Source: Roseobacter sp. (lineage in GTDB: Bacteria; Pseudomonadota; Alphaproteobacteria; Rhodobacterales; Rhodobacteraceae). Taken from it: DNA of 64,000 nucleotides. Shown here piece after piece: positions 46,633-56,227 of the stretch. The position numbers and the translations under genes were made by a program. Position 1 is the stretch's first letter. Every line of letters starts with the position of its first letter. The stretch is from assembly GCA_002731875.1 (NCBI GenBank), contig PCCY01000021.1, positions 104,600 through 168,599 on the forward strand, given 5' to 3'. The notes under the pieces are model-generated. The model was not told where the DNA came from, did no database searches, and saw nothing but the letters and a program-made list of their open reading frames with translations.

Positions 46633-46765
46633 TCCGCGCTGGTGAGCAGCAATGCAGAGCAACGTCTGACCAGGACGCGCTTTGCCGATCGACGCCCATC
46701 GACGATTTATGTCACCGTAACCATCGGCGGGTGCGGGTCATCGCGCGGTGGCACGCGTGCGATCC

Positions 46766-47491
46766 TTATTGCGCTGTGCGAAACCCGGCTTCGTCAAGCA
46801 ATGCATCGGATCGTGTTTCAACGACGTTCTCGAGCTTTTTCATAAATTCGGCGCGCCCCAGACCCGGCGGGATCGGCTCCAAAAACGCCACCACCGCGAC
46901 TCCCGGTCTGCGGTAAAACCCGCGGCGCGGCCAGAAATAACCCGCATTTGTGGCGACAGGGACACAGACCTGACCCATCTGTTCATAAAGCGCGGCTGTA
47001 CCGGTCTTGTACGGCATTGACAAACCGGGCGCGACCCGCGTGCCTTGCGAATAGATGACCAATTGTCCGGGCTCTGCTTCGCCGGCTTTTACGTCGGCAA
47101 GCATCTTTGATATTGCCGCTCCACGCTTGCCACGGTTGACTGCGACCATTTCCATGCGCTTGGCGTACAGGCCGATAACGGGCGTCCAGAGTATCTCTTT
47201 TTTCATGATGAATTTTGCCACCGGCAAAGCATTGAATATCATCAATATATCAAGGAACGACTGGTGCTTCGCAGCAACCAGCACCGCGCCCTCGGGCACA
47301 ACGCCACGCACTTCGCAGCGCATGCCGACGATCTTTTCGGCCATCCACATCGTGCCGCGGGCATAAGCCTTGCACCCTGCATATGCGCCACGCTTGGAAA
47401 ACATTGCCCATGGGGCGTAAATCAATCCCACCACGGGCATGTATACCGTCGCCAGCACCACAAACGTGATCGAGCGTATCCACTGCAACAT
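46766..47491 (-). CDS. plsC: 1-Acyl-sn-glycerol-3-phosphate acyltransferase
   Basis: A 241-residue membrane-bound acyltransferase that makes phosphatidic acid. It has an N-terminal helix (residues 5-28), a variant catalytic motif KHQSFLD in place of NHxxxxD (His kept, Asn replaced by Lys, as is common in PlsC of this group), and an acceptor block IYSQGTRVAPG in place of FPEGTRS. The ATG at 47491 overlaps the ftsX stop by one base, fixing the start and placing it in the ftsE-ftsX-plsC unit. The frame continues upstream as antisense-like noise. Confidence 0.85.
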   Translation of the reverse strand: MLQWIRSITFVVLATVYMPVVGLIYAPWAMFSKRGAYAGCKAYARGTMWMAEKIVGMRCEVRGVVPEGAVLVAAKHQSFLDILMIFNALPVAKFIMKKEILWTPVIGLYAKRMEMVAVNRGKRGAAISKMLADVKAGEAEPGQLVIYSQGTRVAPGLSMPYKTGTAALYEQMGQVCVPVATNAGYFWPRRGFYRRPGVAVVAFLEPIPPGLGRAEFMKKLENVVETRSDALLDEAGFRTAQ

Positions 47492-48396
47492 CAAGCTAGT
47501 CCTTTTAACGTCCGTCGGGCTGCGGCTCCGGTGGCGGCGAAAGCAACCCCCCCGGACAGAAACGGCACAATCAGCGGCACCAGCCAATGCCAGCCCTGAA
47601 ATCCCAGGCCGGTCAGGAAGGCTCCTGTATCGGTGGACGTCGGCAAGAGCAATATCGCCAGCATCCCGACCGCTGTACCGCCTGCCGCACCTGCCAGGGC
47701 GCGCAGGGTAAAGCGCCGGATAAATGCCTGTGCGATATAGCCGTCGGTGGCACCGACAAGGCGCAGCACCGCGATGACCTGTGCATTGGCAGACAGCGCC
47801 GCATGCGCGGCCAGCGTTACCATGGCGGCCAACGAAGCAACGATCAGAACCGTGGATACCCACCCCAGCAGCCTTAGGCGCGATGCGGCCTTAACCAGCG
47901 GTTCTCGCCAACGGCTGTGGTTATCCAGCACTGCGCCGGGTACTTCGGCGGCCAGCCGCAACCGCAACCCGTCCACATCCATACCATCGCTGTCTTCGAC
48001 AATTTCAATGAGCCGAGGAACCGGCAAGGCGTCAATGGCCAGATCGGCACCGAACCATGGTGCCAGCAATGCTTGTTGTTCGGCATCGGTTAGCGCTCTC
48101 GCCGATGCCACGCCCTTGGTCGTTTCCAAAATACGCAAAGCGGCGGACGTCTGCGCCGCGCGCTGATCAACCGGAGCCACCACCCGGATTGTCGCGGTGC
48201 GGGCCAGTTGTTGGCCCCAAATATCGGCCAGTCGTCCCGAAGCCAGTGAAAGCGCCAAAGCAAACACCGCGAGAAATGCCATTGTTGCGGCTGCAAATAA
48301 TGTCAGCTGTGCTGTGAAGCCTGACGGCGGCACCACGCGATCAGCCTGACGGTCCCCGCTCCAGAGCGCCTGCATCGCTGTGCGAAGCATTTTCAA
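47491..48396 (-). CDS. ftsX: Cell division protein FtsX
   Basis: A 301-residue inner-membrane protein with four helices: one N-terminal (about residues 29-52) and three in the C-terminal half. A periplasmic domain lies between helices 1 and 2. With FtsE it forms the complex that activates peptidoglycan hydrolases during division. The segment VIAVLRLVGATDGYIAQAFIRRF is typical of FtsX permeases. It overlaps ftsE by 4 nt and plsC by one base. Confidence 0.87.
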   Translation of the reverse strand: MKMLRTAMQALWSGDRQADRVVPPSGFTAQLTLFAAATMAFLAVFALALSLASGRLADIWGQQLARTATIRVVAPVDQRAAQTSAALRILETTKGVASARALTDAEQQALLAPWFGADLAIDALPVPRLIEIVEDSDGMDVDGLRLRLAAEVPGAVLDNHSRWREPLVKAASRLRLLGWVSTVLIVASLAAMVTLAAHAALSANAQVIAVLRLVGATDGYIAQAFIRRFTLRALAGAAGGTAVGMLAILLLPTSTDTGAFLTGLGFQGWHWLVPLIVPFLSGGVAFAATGAAARRTLKGLA

Positions 48397-49076
48397 AGAT
48401 CTGCTCCTGCCAATTGGATGCGCCGGTTCGCGATTCGCAGCACACGTGCCTGCACCTGCGCTTTGGTCGCCCGAATGAGCCCCAAGTCATGGGTGGCGAT
48501 CAATACGGTTTTTCCCATCTTGTTCAGCTCTACCAACAGCCGCAACAGCCGTTGCGACATTTCCCAATCCACGTTTCCGGTCGGTTCGTCGGCCAGCACC
48601 ACATCGGGTGACATGATGACCGCGCGCGCCAAGGCTGCACGCTGCCTTTCGCCGCCTGAAAGTTCGGGGGGCAGGGCATCCTTGCGATTGGTTAAGCCCA
48701 CCCATGACAGCAGTTCCGACAGGTCTTCGCCGCCGGTTTCGGCGTGTCTGCCCGAAACAGTCAGCGGTAGCCCGATGTTGTCCACGAGCGGAAGATGGTT
48801 GAGAAACTGGCAATCCTGGTGCACCACGCCCACGCGCCTGCGCACCATCGCGATTTCGTCACGGTCCATGTTGCGGACGTCGTTTCCAAACAGGGACACA
48901 TGACCCGCGGTCGGCAGCAGCGCCCCATAACACAGTTTCATCAACGTGGTTTTGCCCGACCCCGACGGACCGGTCAGGAAATGGAACGACCCTGGTGCCA
49001 GCTTGACCGAAACATCGGACAAAAGCTCGCCTCCGCCATAGCTGTAGGCCACGTTTTCAAACTCGATCACACGCAT
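48393..49076 (-). CDS. ftsE: Cell division ATP-binding protein FtsE
   Basis: A 227-residue ABC ATPase with Walker A GPSGSGKT at residues 36-43, signature LSGGERQRAALARA, Walker B VLADEPTGNVD and H-loop ATHD. The tyrosine-rich start VIEFENVAYSYGGGELL is typical of FtsE. It couples ATP hydrolysis to FtsX and cell-wall hydrolase activation at the septum. First gene of the ftsE-ftsX-plsC unit, transcribed divergently from the zinc-ribbon protein gene. Confidence 0.92.
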   Translation of the reverse strand: MRVIEFENVAYSYGGGELLSDVSVKLAPGSFHFLTGPSGSGKTTLMKLCYGALLPTAGHVSLFGNDVRNMDRDEIAMVRRRVGVVHQDCQFLNHLPLVDNIGLPLTVSGRHAETGGEDLSELLSWVGLTNRKDALPPELSGGERQRAALARAVIMSPDVVLADEPTGNVDWEMSQRLLRLLVELNKMGKTVLIATHDLGLIRATKAQVQARVLRIANRRIQLAGADL

Positions 49077-49235
49077 ATCCTGCTTGGTTTGAACTGTTGT
49101 GCCTCAGCACCGCTTGGGTTTCAATGCACCCAAGCCAAGGCTTTGCATGAAGATTGCACTTTTCCTGCGGATTTCTAGGACATAAGGTTGATTTAACGTG
49201 AAATTAGTGAGGTTTCTAATGGGCCGGGACACGAA

Positions 49236-50045
49236 ATGCGACTGATCTGCCCAAATTGTGACGCACAATACGAAGTGCCGGACGAGGTCATTCCAACCTC
49301 TGGACGGGATGTGCAATGTTCAAACTGCGGTCAAACATGGTTTCAGCATCACCCAGATAATGTGCTGCAAGAAGACAGCGACACCCGCACCGATCGTGCC
49401 CCGGACGAAAACGATCGACCGCTTTCGCGCCGTTCGCCCGAACCGACCGCTGTACCTTCTGGCGAACGCAAAAAGCTTGATCCGTCAGTCGCCGACATAT
49501 TGCGGCAAGAAGCAGAAGCCGAACAGGAGGCCCGGCGTCGCAGGCAGGCCGCCTCGCTGGAAAGCCAACCTGATCTGGGCTTGGAAGGTGCCGATGAACC
49601 AAGACCTCGGGAACGGTCGGAACGCGCCCATTCCAAGCTGTCGCGGCCAAGCGCCAAACAAGAAAGGCAAGCACCACCGGACGATATCGCAGCCACGGCC
49701 ATCGGATCACGGCGTGATCTGTTGCCCGATATCGAAGAGATAAACTCCACTTTGCGCACGGGAAATGAACGCCGTACGCTTCCGTCGAGCCATCATGCCA
49801 AAACCCAGCCCAGAAGAGCCGAACGCAGTGCATTTCGGTCGGGTTTTCTGATTGTTGTGATTATTGCGACGCTTATGGTGGGGGTTTACCTGATGGCACC
49901 TGATCTCGGTACTGCGGTACCGCAGCTGGAGCCGTATCTCACTGCATACGTCACCTGGATCGACGCGGCGCGGCTATGGTTAGACGCAACGCTGCAAAAC
50001 GTCTTGCAATGGTTGGATGCCAAGGCGTCGCAGTCAGCGGGGTAA
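49236..50045 (+). CDS. MJ0042-type zinc-ribbon membrane protein
   Basis: A 269-residue protein. An N-terminal zinc ribbon (CPNCDAQYEVPDEV then CSNCGQTWF, residues 5-36) is followed by a long charged disordered region and one membrane helix at about residues 203-221. About 45 residues follow outside. The MJ0042 finger plus single helix recurs beside ftsEX in alphaproteobacteria, but function is unknown. The start follows a GGGCCGGGA stretch; no other in-frame ATG precedes the ribbon. Confidence 0.82.
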   Translation: MRLICPNCDAQYEVPDEVIPTSGRDVQCSNCGQTWFQHHPDNVLQEDSDTRTDRAPDENDRPLSRRSPEPTAVPSGERKKLDPSVADILRQEAEAEQEARRRRQAASLESQPDLGLEGADEPRPRERSERAHSKLSRPSAKQERQAPPDDIAATAIGSRRDLLPDIEEINSTLRTGNERRTLPSSHHAKTQPRRAERSAFRSGFLIVVIIATLMVGVYLMAPDLGTAVPQLEPYLTAYVTWIDAARLWLDATLQNVLQWLDAKASQSAG

Positions 50046-50073
50046 GAGCCGCGCCATCCAAAAGGCCTGATGG

Positions 50074-52647
50074 TCAGAAGCGGTCCAGCAAACGGTTCAG
50101 ATAGTCACGTTCCACCTCTGGCCGTGCTGTCTGCGCCGAGCGACGTCTGATTTCATCCAGCAACTCGCGAGCGCGCCCATAGGCATCGTTGTCCAGGGCA
50201 AGTTCACCTTCGGACCCTTGCGCGCCATTGGCACCCTGCTCGCGGCCGAGCGGATCCTGACCATCTGCTTTTCGGTTGCCTTTCGCGGAGCCCTGACCCG
50301 GATCGCCGGGATTTTGCTCTTTTGCCATGGCCTCGCCAAGCGCTCTCATACCGTCGCGCAAGGCTTCCATTGCTTGCGACTGGTTATCTATCGCTTCGGC
50401 CAGATCATTTCTGCGCAAGGCGTCTTCGGCCCCATCCATGGCACGGCCTGCACGATCCAATGCATCCCGTGCAGCGTCCCCCTCGGGGGTGCCACCACCA
50501 GGAAGCCGACCTTGCTGGCGGCGCAACTCGTCGCGCAAAGCCTGCTGGCGATCCGCAATAGACCCTTGGCCCTGGCCCGGTTGCGCCTGACCATCATTCG
50601 GCCCCGGTTGTTGCCCGGGTTGGTTCTGGCCCTGTTGCGGGCTTGCACCGGGTTGCTGTCCTTGTTCCTGTCCGTCTTGCTGACCGGTTTCACTATTCGG
50701 ATTGAAACGGTCCTGAAGGTCGCGAAACGCCTGATCGCTCAACCCTTGCTGGTCACGCAATGTATCCGCCAGCCCTTCCATCGCCTGCTCGCTTGGACTT
50801 TGGCCCTGTTGTCCGGGCTGACCTTCGGTGACGCGCATGTTCTCCATCAACTGCTGAAGTTCGCGCAATGCCTGTTCAGCCTCGGCCATGCGGCCTTGCT
50901 CCATCAGTTCCTGAATACGGTCCATCATGCGTTGCAAGTCGTCCTGCGTCATCTGCATGGTGTCGCCCTGCGGGGCGTTTTCCTGCTGCTGGTCACCCTC
51001 TTGCGCCTGCTGACGTTGCAACTGGCGCATGTAATCATCTGTCGCGCGGCGCAGCTCGTCCATCAACTCGGCTATTTCCTCGTTCGAGGCACCATTCTTC
51101 ATCGCCTCCGAAAGCCTCTCCTGGGCCCTGCGCATGCGTTCCAGCGCGTCCGCCAGAACGCCTTCTTCCAGTTCGATCGCCAAATCCCAAAGATCATCCG
51201 CGATCTCGGTCTGCACCTCATCCGTCAGGCCATAGGTCGCACGAATTTCCAATCGTTCGATCTGCTGGCGTAATCGCAATGCAGAGGTTTGCGTGCGAAA
51301 CACGTCTTCGGGACGATATGCTACCGCCTTGAGGATTTGCGCCAGTCTCGACGCGTTTGCCTTGGCCCACAACAGGTCGCGCCTTTGTTCAATCACGGCT
51401 GCGGCCAGTGGGTCGAAAAAGCGTCGCCCCGGCAAGATCATATCGGCAGGCGGTGTAACCGCCTGTTGTTCCGACGCATCGAGCACGGTCAGGCTTACCT
51501 TGACCGGCAGATTGGCCCAAGGGTGTTTCGAAAAATCCTCGATCAGGTTCTCTTGAAAACGACTGCGGTCACCCGCAATAGGCATTGGCAATGGTACGAT
51601 GATCTCGGGCCTGTCATCGGGTGCGGTTTCCAATCCATAGCGCCGATCTACCGACGCCAGATCAAGGCTGATCCGGGCCTCTCCTGCCTCGACGCCATAG
51701 TCGTCACGCGCGGCAAACGGCAGACGCATTTCACCCAAGGCGGCGACTTCGGGTTCTGCGGTAATTTCCACCTCTGGCTTGGCATCCGGCAGCATAACGA
51801 TGTTCCACGTCCGCCCGTTCGGCCCATCAATGCTGATATCACCGCTTTGGGCGACCTTGAAATCAACCACAACCGCGGCTTGGGTATCATCGGTCGGGGT
51901 GGTGCCAGATACGGTTTCGGAAACCGACAACGCCCCGACTTCGCCATATAGCCGCAGGGTAATCAGTGTGCCTGCGGGAAGATACAACGGCTCTTCCTTG
52001 AGGTCGGCGAGATAAAGCGTCGGTTTACCGGTATAGCGAGGAGGCTCGGCCCAGCCTTCCCACACCGGGCCGCTGACCACACCGCCCGCAGAGGGTGCCA
52101 TGCCCACGACTGACCCGATGCGCAACACCGAACCAAAGATCAACGCCACACCAAAGGCTAGCACCGCGACATATCGCAAAGCATAGGGATCACGGTGCGA
52201 CACCCGCAAATCAGCGGGAACGGCCTGGGCGGTCGCGGCGCGCTCAGCCATTCGCGCTCTGTGAGCCTGCCAAACCGCGATAGACCCGGCGTCAGTCGCC
52301 CCAATCGCCTGCTTGTCCATCAGGGCTTGAATAGGTCGGCCGGGCAAGCTTGCATCCAGTCTTGCCAACGCGTCAATCCGTGACGGCACCTTGATGTGGC
52401 GAACCGCATAGAACACCCCGCCGATCGCGCACAGCAGGACCACGACAGTGGCTGCGTAAACAAGGTCCACGGCGACAATATCCTGGATCCCCAACATCAG
52501 CGCCGCCAGTACGAACAACGCCAAAGCCAGCAACGGCCATAGCCCCTGCACCAATTGTTCGGCCCACATCCCCAGCCATGTCAGCCTGAGCGGCCAGCGT
52601 ATCGTGGCCAGCCCGTCTTGCTGGTTATGATCTGGAAATGGATTCAT
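50074..52647 (-). CDS. TIGR02302 (DUF4175) family large membrane protein
   Basis: An 857-residue alphaproteobacterial protein. There are two helices near residues 30-75 and a third at about 160-180, then a beta-rich periplasmic-like region. A long coiled-coil section (DALERMRRAQERLSEAMKN) leads into a Gln/Gly-rich low-complexity tail (QQQENAPQGD, QPGQQPGPND). This matches TIGR02302, which is often beside lysA; its function is not known. The ATG at 52647 is used; an upstream TTG at 52665 is less likely. It is the last gene of the argH-lysA run. Confidence 0.85.
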   Translation of the reverse strand: MNPFPDHNQQDGLATIRWPLRLTWLGMWAEQLVQGLWPLLALALFVLAALMLGIQDIVAVDLVYAATVVVLLCAIGGVFYAVRHIKVPSRIDALARLDASLPGRPIQALMDKQAIGATDAGSIAVWQAHRARMAERAATAQAVPADLRVSHRDPYALRYVAVLAFGVALIFGSVLRIGSVVGMAPSAGGVVSGPVWEGWAEPPRYTGKPTLYLADLKEEPLYLPAGTLITLRLYGEVGALSVSETVSGTTPTDDTQAAVVVDFKVAQSGDISIDGPNGRTWNIVMLPDAKPEVEITAEPEVAALGEMRLPFAARDDYGVEAGEARISLDLASVDRRYGLETAPDDRPEIIVPLPMPIAGDRSRFQENLIEDFSKHPWANLPVKVSLTVLDASEQQAVTPPADMILPGRRFFDPLAAAVIEQRRDLLWAKANASRLAQILKAVAYRPEDVFRTQTSALRLRQQIERLEIRATYGLTDEVQTEIADDLWDLAIELEEGVLADALERMRRAQERLSEAMKNGASNEEIAELMDELRRATDDYMRQLQRQQAQEGDQQQENAPQGDTMQMTQDDLQRMMDRIQELMEQGRMAEAEQALRELQQLMENMRVTEGQPGQQGQSPSEQAMEGLADTLRDQQGLSDQAFRDLQDRFNPNSETGQQDGQEQGQQPGASPQQGQNQPGQQPGPNDGQAQPGQGQGSIADRQQALRDELRRQQGRLPGGGTPEGDAARDALDRAGRAMDGAEDALRRNDLAEAIDNQSQAMEALRDGMRALGEAMAKEQNPGDPGQGSAKGNRKADGQDPLGREQGANGAQGSEGELALDNDAYGRARELLDEIRRRSAQTARPEVERDYLNRLLDRF

Positions 52648-52689
52648 CTGGTGCTGTGCTCCCAAGTGGGTTTCACACGCGGTGCGCGG

Positions 52690-53955
52690 TCAAAGCCATT
52701 CAGGGATGATATCGCGATTTATCATTTCGTCAAACGTCGGACGTTGGCGGATAACCGCAAATTGATCGCCGTTAACCAAAACTTCGGGGATCAAAGCCCG
52801 CGAGTTGTATTCGCTGCTCATCACCGCACCATAGGCCCCGGCGCTGCGAAAGGCGACCAAGTCACCCGCGGACAGCTCTGGCATCATCCGCTGCTTGGCA
52901 AAGGTATCGCCAGTTTCGCAAACCGGTCCCACAACATCATAGGGGCGCTGTTCACCCCCTACCGGAGGTTCGATAACCGGGATTATATCGTGATAGGCAT
53001 CATACATGGCAGGCCTGATCAGATCGTTCATCGCGCCGTCGATGATAAGGAAATCGCGACCTTCACCGGATTTGACGTAAATGACCTCGCTTACCATCAG
53101 TCCCGCATTGCCCGCGATCAGGCGCCCTGGCTCAATCTCGATCTCACAATCAAGATGCCCCAAGGTACGCTGCACCATAGCGCCGTAATCTGTCGGCAGT
53201 GGCGGCGCGGCATTGCTGCGCTCGTAGGGGATGCCCAGACCACCGCCCAGATCAAGGCGGCGAATGTCGTGACCGTCTGTACGCAAAAGCTCGGTCAGCT
53301 CTGCCACCTTCTGATAGGCCTGCTCGAACGGGGCCAGATCGGTAAGCTGACTACCGATGTGCACGTCAATCCCGATGACCTCGAGGCCCGGCATAGAGGC
53401 TGCAAGCCGATATACATCCCGGGCCCGGGCGATCGGAATGCCGAATTTATTTTCGGATTTGCCCGTCGCGATCTTGGCATGGGTCTTGGCGTCGACATCG
53501 GGGTTCACCCGGATCGTGATGGGCGCGACCTTACCCAGAGATTGCGCAATCGCGTCGAGCTGCGCCATCTCGGGTTCGGATTCGACGTTGAATTGCCGAA
53601 TGCCCCCTTCAAGCGCCAGCCGGATTTCCGACGCCGTTTTGCCGACACCCGAAAAAACGATCCTGTCACCCGGTACGCCCGCGGCCTTGGCGCGTAAATA
53701 TTCGCCGGCAGACACCACATCCATGCCCGCGCCCGCCCGCGCCAGCGTCTTGAGAACCGCCTGGTTTGAATTGGCTTTCATTGCATAGCACACCAGATGG
53801 TCCATCCCATCCAACGCGTCATCGAACGCTTTGAAGTGCCGTAACAGCGTCGCTGTAGAATAAACGTAGAACGGCGTGCCGACCGCCGCCGCAATTTCCG
53901 AGATTGCAACATCTTCGGCAAACAAAGCGCCATCGCGATACAGGAAGTGATCCAT
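52690..53955 (-). CDS. lysA: Diaminopimelate decarboxylase
   Basis: A 421-residue fold-type III PLP enzyme converting meso-diaminopimelate to lysine. The Schiff-base lysine is Lys60 in CYAMKANSN. HIGSQ, the glycine-rich phosphate loop DLGGGLGIPY and the C-terminal GPVCETGDTFAKQR (active-site Cys-Glu) are present. Length is typical. It lies in a run with argH and small lipoprotein genes, a common order in proteobacteria; 43 nt separate it from the TIGR02302 gene. Confidence 0.96.
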   Translation of the reverse strand: MDHFLYRDGALFAEDVAISEIAAAVGTPFYVYSTATLLRHFKAFDDALDGMDHLVCYAMKANSNQAVLKTLARAGAGMDVVSAGEYLRAKAAGVPGDRIVFSGVGKTASEIRLALEGGIRQFNVESEPEMAQLDAIAQSLGKVAPITIRVNPDVDAKTHAKIATGKSENKFGIPIARARDVYRLAASMPGLEVIGIDVHIGSQLTDLAPFEQAYQKVAELTELLRTDGHDIRRLDLGGGLGIPYERSNAAPPLPTDYGAMVQRTLGHLDCEIEIEPGRLIAGNAGLMVSEVIYVKSGEGRDFLIIDGAMNDLIRPAMYDAYHDIIPVIEPPVGGEQRPYDVVGPVCETGDTFAKQRMMPELSAGDLVAFRSAGAYGAVMSSEYNSRALIPEVLVNGDQFAVIRQRPTFDEMINRDIIPEWL

Positions 53956-53996
53956 ATTTTCGGGCTCCTAGCCTATTCCTGCCGAAGATACCGGCG

Positions 53997-54314
53997 TCAT
54001 TTTACGGGGGCGGACCGCAGGAACAGATACAGCGGCAGGCCACAACTGACCCCAATAGCAAAGGTTGCGGGAATGGCAATCAGCGCCCGCCAATTGCGGC
54101 GTACCGAAACTTCGGCCAACACCCAGAGCGTCAGCGCAATCGCGGCAATCGTCAGATCCCACACCAGCCCCGAGGTCGCTGCATTGACATGCCAGGCATC
54201 GACCATTCCACCCAGATCCAGCCCATTGGCCAGAAACCAGGAAACGAAGTAATACATCGGATGGACAGCACCCCAGACAGCCAAGGCAAGATAGGTCATT
54301 CGCAAAATCGACAC
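53997..54314 (-). CDS. DUF2834 family membrane protein
   Basis: A protein of about 105 residues with three membrane helices and the DUF2834 features YLALAVWGAVHPMYYFVSWFL, WDLTIAAIALTLWVLAE and a final small helix. Function unknown. The GTG at 54314 begins 2 nt after the stop of the preceding small lipoprotein gene. A TTG at 54320 overlapping that stop is an equal alternative. It continues the argH-lysA run. Confidence 0.72.
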   Translation of the reverse strand: MSILRMTYLALAVWGAVHPMYYFVSWFLANGLDLGGMVDAWHVNAATSGLVWDLTIAAIALTLWVLAEVSVRRNWRALIAIPATFAIGVSCGLPLYLFLRSAPVK

Positions 54315-54316
54315 GG

Positions 54317-54487
54317 TCAATGCCCTGCCGAGATGCCGACGGTGCCCCGACCTGATACGTGCATCCCTTGTTCAAGGTTGTCGGGCTGTTGCCGCCAGTT
54401 CGTTGCCTGGCGGTTTTGTATCGCGGTATCGCCGACGCATGCGGTCAGAAGGGTTGCAGTAAAAACCAGCGCCGCTGTAAGCTTCAC
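54317..54487 (-). CDS. 56-residue lipoprotein in the argH-lysA run
   Basis: A very short gene starting with GTG at 54487, which overlaps the TGA of the upstream lipoprotein gene (GTGA). The product begins [17 protein letters not shown], a lipoprotein signal acylated at Cys17, followed by 39 polar residues ending GTVGISAGH. Overlap on both sides and the clear lipobox support coding. No family recognised; outer-membrane or periplasmic anchoring is expected. Confidence 0.65.
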   Translation of the reverse strand: MKLTAALVFTATLLTACVGDTAIQNRQATNWRQQPDNLEQGMHVSGRGTVGISAGH

Positions 54488-54666
54488 AGCGTCCATCCTG
54501 CCACGCCCACACGCAAAGCCCCGCGCCCCATGCTGACACCTGTCCCAACAGACACGCCCGAATTAGATAACGTGACCGAACTGTGAACCTTCGGAGGCTG
54601 AGGTTCGCCGTCAGCGCCGCATGCGGCGAGCGTTAACAACAAAAGAAGGGCGGCGAGGCGTTTCAT
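54484..54666 (-). CDS. Small lipoprotein between argH and lysA, LptM/YifL-like
   Basis: A 60-residue lipoprotein precursor, [17 protein letters not shown] with Cys16, followed by [10 protein letters not shown]. This resembles the CGxxGPLxxP start of the YifL/LptM lipoproteins (PF13627), which are typically encoded next to lysA and in E. coli help mature the LPS translocon. The rest is not obviously conserved, so the link is tentative. The ATG at 54666 overlaps the argH stop by 4 nt. Confidence 0.7.
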   Translation of the reverse strand: MKRLAALLLLLTLAACGADGEPQPPKVHSSVTLSNSGVSVGTGVSMGRGALRVGVAGWTL

Positions 54667-56054
54667 CCAACAAGACCTTTCCAACGGGAAACTTGCTTGC
54701 GCACCTGTTCGGGTGCAGTTCCGCCATAAGACATACGCGAATTCACAGAATTTTCTACGCCCAGAACGTCAAAAACATCTGCTGTGATGCCACCATGAGC
54801 GGATTTCATCTGCTCCAGCGTCAGGTCTGGCAAATCGCAGCCTTGCTTCTCAGCCAATGCGACCAGAGACCCGGTAACGTGATGCGCGTCCCGAAACGGC
54901 AGACCAAGCACACGGACCAGCCAGTCCGCAAGATCGGTCGCGGTCGAAAAGCCCGACCCGGCCGCGGCGGCCAGGCTGTCGCGGTTGGCGGACATATCCC
55001 TGACCATGCCTTCCATCGCGGCCAATGCCAGCATCAGGTTGTCGGCGGCGTCAAAGACCTGCTCCTTGTCTTCCTGCATGTCCTTGGAATAGGCAAGCGG
55101 CAGCCCTTTCATCACCATCATCAGCGCCACATTGGCCCCCATGATCCGGCCGATCTTGGCGCGGATCAGTTCCGCCGCGTCGGGATTCTTTTTCTGCGGC
55201 ATGATGCTCGACCCGGTCGAGAAACGGTCCGACAGGGTCACGAAACGGAACTGCGCGGAGGACCAGATCACCAGCTCTTCGGCGAAACGGCTCAGGTGCA
55301 TGGCGCAGATCGACGCTGCTGACAAAAATTCTAGCGCGAAATCGCGGTCACTGACTGCGTCGAGAGAATTGGCCGAGGGGCGATCGAACCCAAGCGCCTG
55401 CGCCGTCATCTCACGGTCGATCGGAAAAGACGTGCCCGCCAGCGCCGCAGCACCCAAAGGCGATTCGTTCATCCGTGCCCGCGCGTCGCGCATTCGGCTC
55501 AGATCGCGGCCAAACATTTCGACATAGGCCATCATATGGTGCCCCCAGGTCACGGGTTGGGCGGTCTGAAGGTGTGTGAAACCGGGCATCACCCAATCGG
55601 CCCCGGCCTCTGCCTGACCCAGCAAGGCCTTGATCAGCGCCAACAGGCCGGTTTCAGCAGCATCGAACTGGTCACGCACCCAAAGCTTGAAATCGGTTGC
55701 AACTTGGTCGTTTCGGGACCGGCCCGTGTGCAGACGGCCTGCGGGTTCGCCGATAATCTCCTTCAGGCGGGCCTCGACATTCATGTGGATGTCCTCAAGC
55801 GCCGTCGAATAATTGAAGGTTCCGCCTTCGATCTCTGACAACACCGTAAGCAGTCCCTCGCGAATTGCCTCTGCATCGCTATTGCTGATGATATTTCGGG
55901 CCGCCAACATGGCCGCGTGCGCCCGTGACCCTGCGATATCCTGCGCTGCCATGCGCTGATCAAACGAGATCGAGGCGTTGATCGCTTCCATAATCGCATC
56001 CGGTCCGGCGGCGAAACGGCCACCCCACATCTTGTTCGAAGTCGTATCGGTCAT
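54663..56054 (-). CDS. argH: Argininosuccinate lyase
   Basis: A 463-residue cytoplasmic lyase that forms arginine and fumarate from argininosuccinate. The N terminus [16 protein letters not shown], the segment [16 protein letters not shown] and the fumarase-superfamily signature [12 protein letters not shown] (about residues 277-288) with catalytic Ser are intact. The ATG at 56054 ([14 protein letters not shown]) follows AAGGGG and matches relatives; the longer frame upstream is basic noise. It heads the argH-to-TIGR02302 run. Confidence 0.96.
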   Translation of the reverse strand: MTDTTSNKMWGGRFAAGPDAIMEAINASISFDQRMAAQDIAGSRAHAAMLAARNIISNSDAEAIREGLLTVLSEIEGGTFNYSTALEDIHMNVEARLKEIIGEPAGRLHTGRSRNDQVATDFKLWVRDQFDAAETGLLALIKALLGQAEAGADWVMPGFTHLQTAQPVTWGHHMMAYVEMFGRDLSRMRDARARMNESPLGAAALAGTSFPIDREMTAQALGFDRPSANSLDAVSDRDFALEFLSAASICAMHLSRFAEELVIWSSAQFRFVTLSDRFSTGSSIMPQKKNPDAAELIRAKIGRIMGANVALMMVMKGLPLAYSKDMQEDKEQVFDAADNLMLALAAMEGMVRDMSANRDSLAAAAGSGFSTATDLADWLVRVLGLPFRDAHHVTGSLVALAEKQGCDLPDLTLEQMKSAHGGITADVFDVLGVENSVNSRMSYGGTAPEQVRKQVSRWKGLVG

Positions 56055-56227
56055 CAGGCAAACCCCTTGGCGGGAAAATGGAAAAAGTAATGCTCGGGGT
56101 CGTTTATACTGCGCCGGCGTTCGGTGCAAACCCCGGCTTGGGTGAAACCGTTCATGCTGTGGTGCTGGCAACGTCGGTACAGGCAATCCGGTGGCGGGCT
56201 ACCCGGTCATCCGGCAAGGCAGGCCAT

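Noticed and set aside
50218-51273. 351-codon plus-strand frame opposite the TIGR02302 gene
   Set aside because: Antisense to the low-complexity region of that gene. The Leu/Arg-rich translation is typical of reversed Gln/Gly-rich codons.
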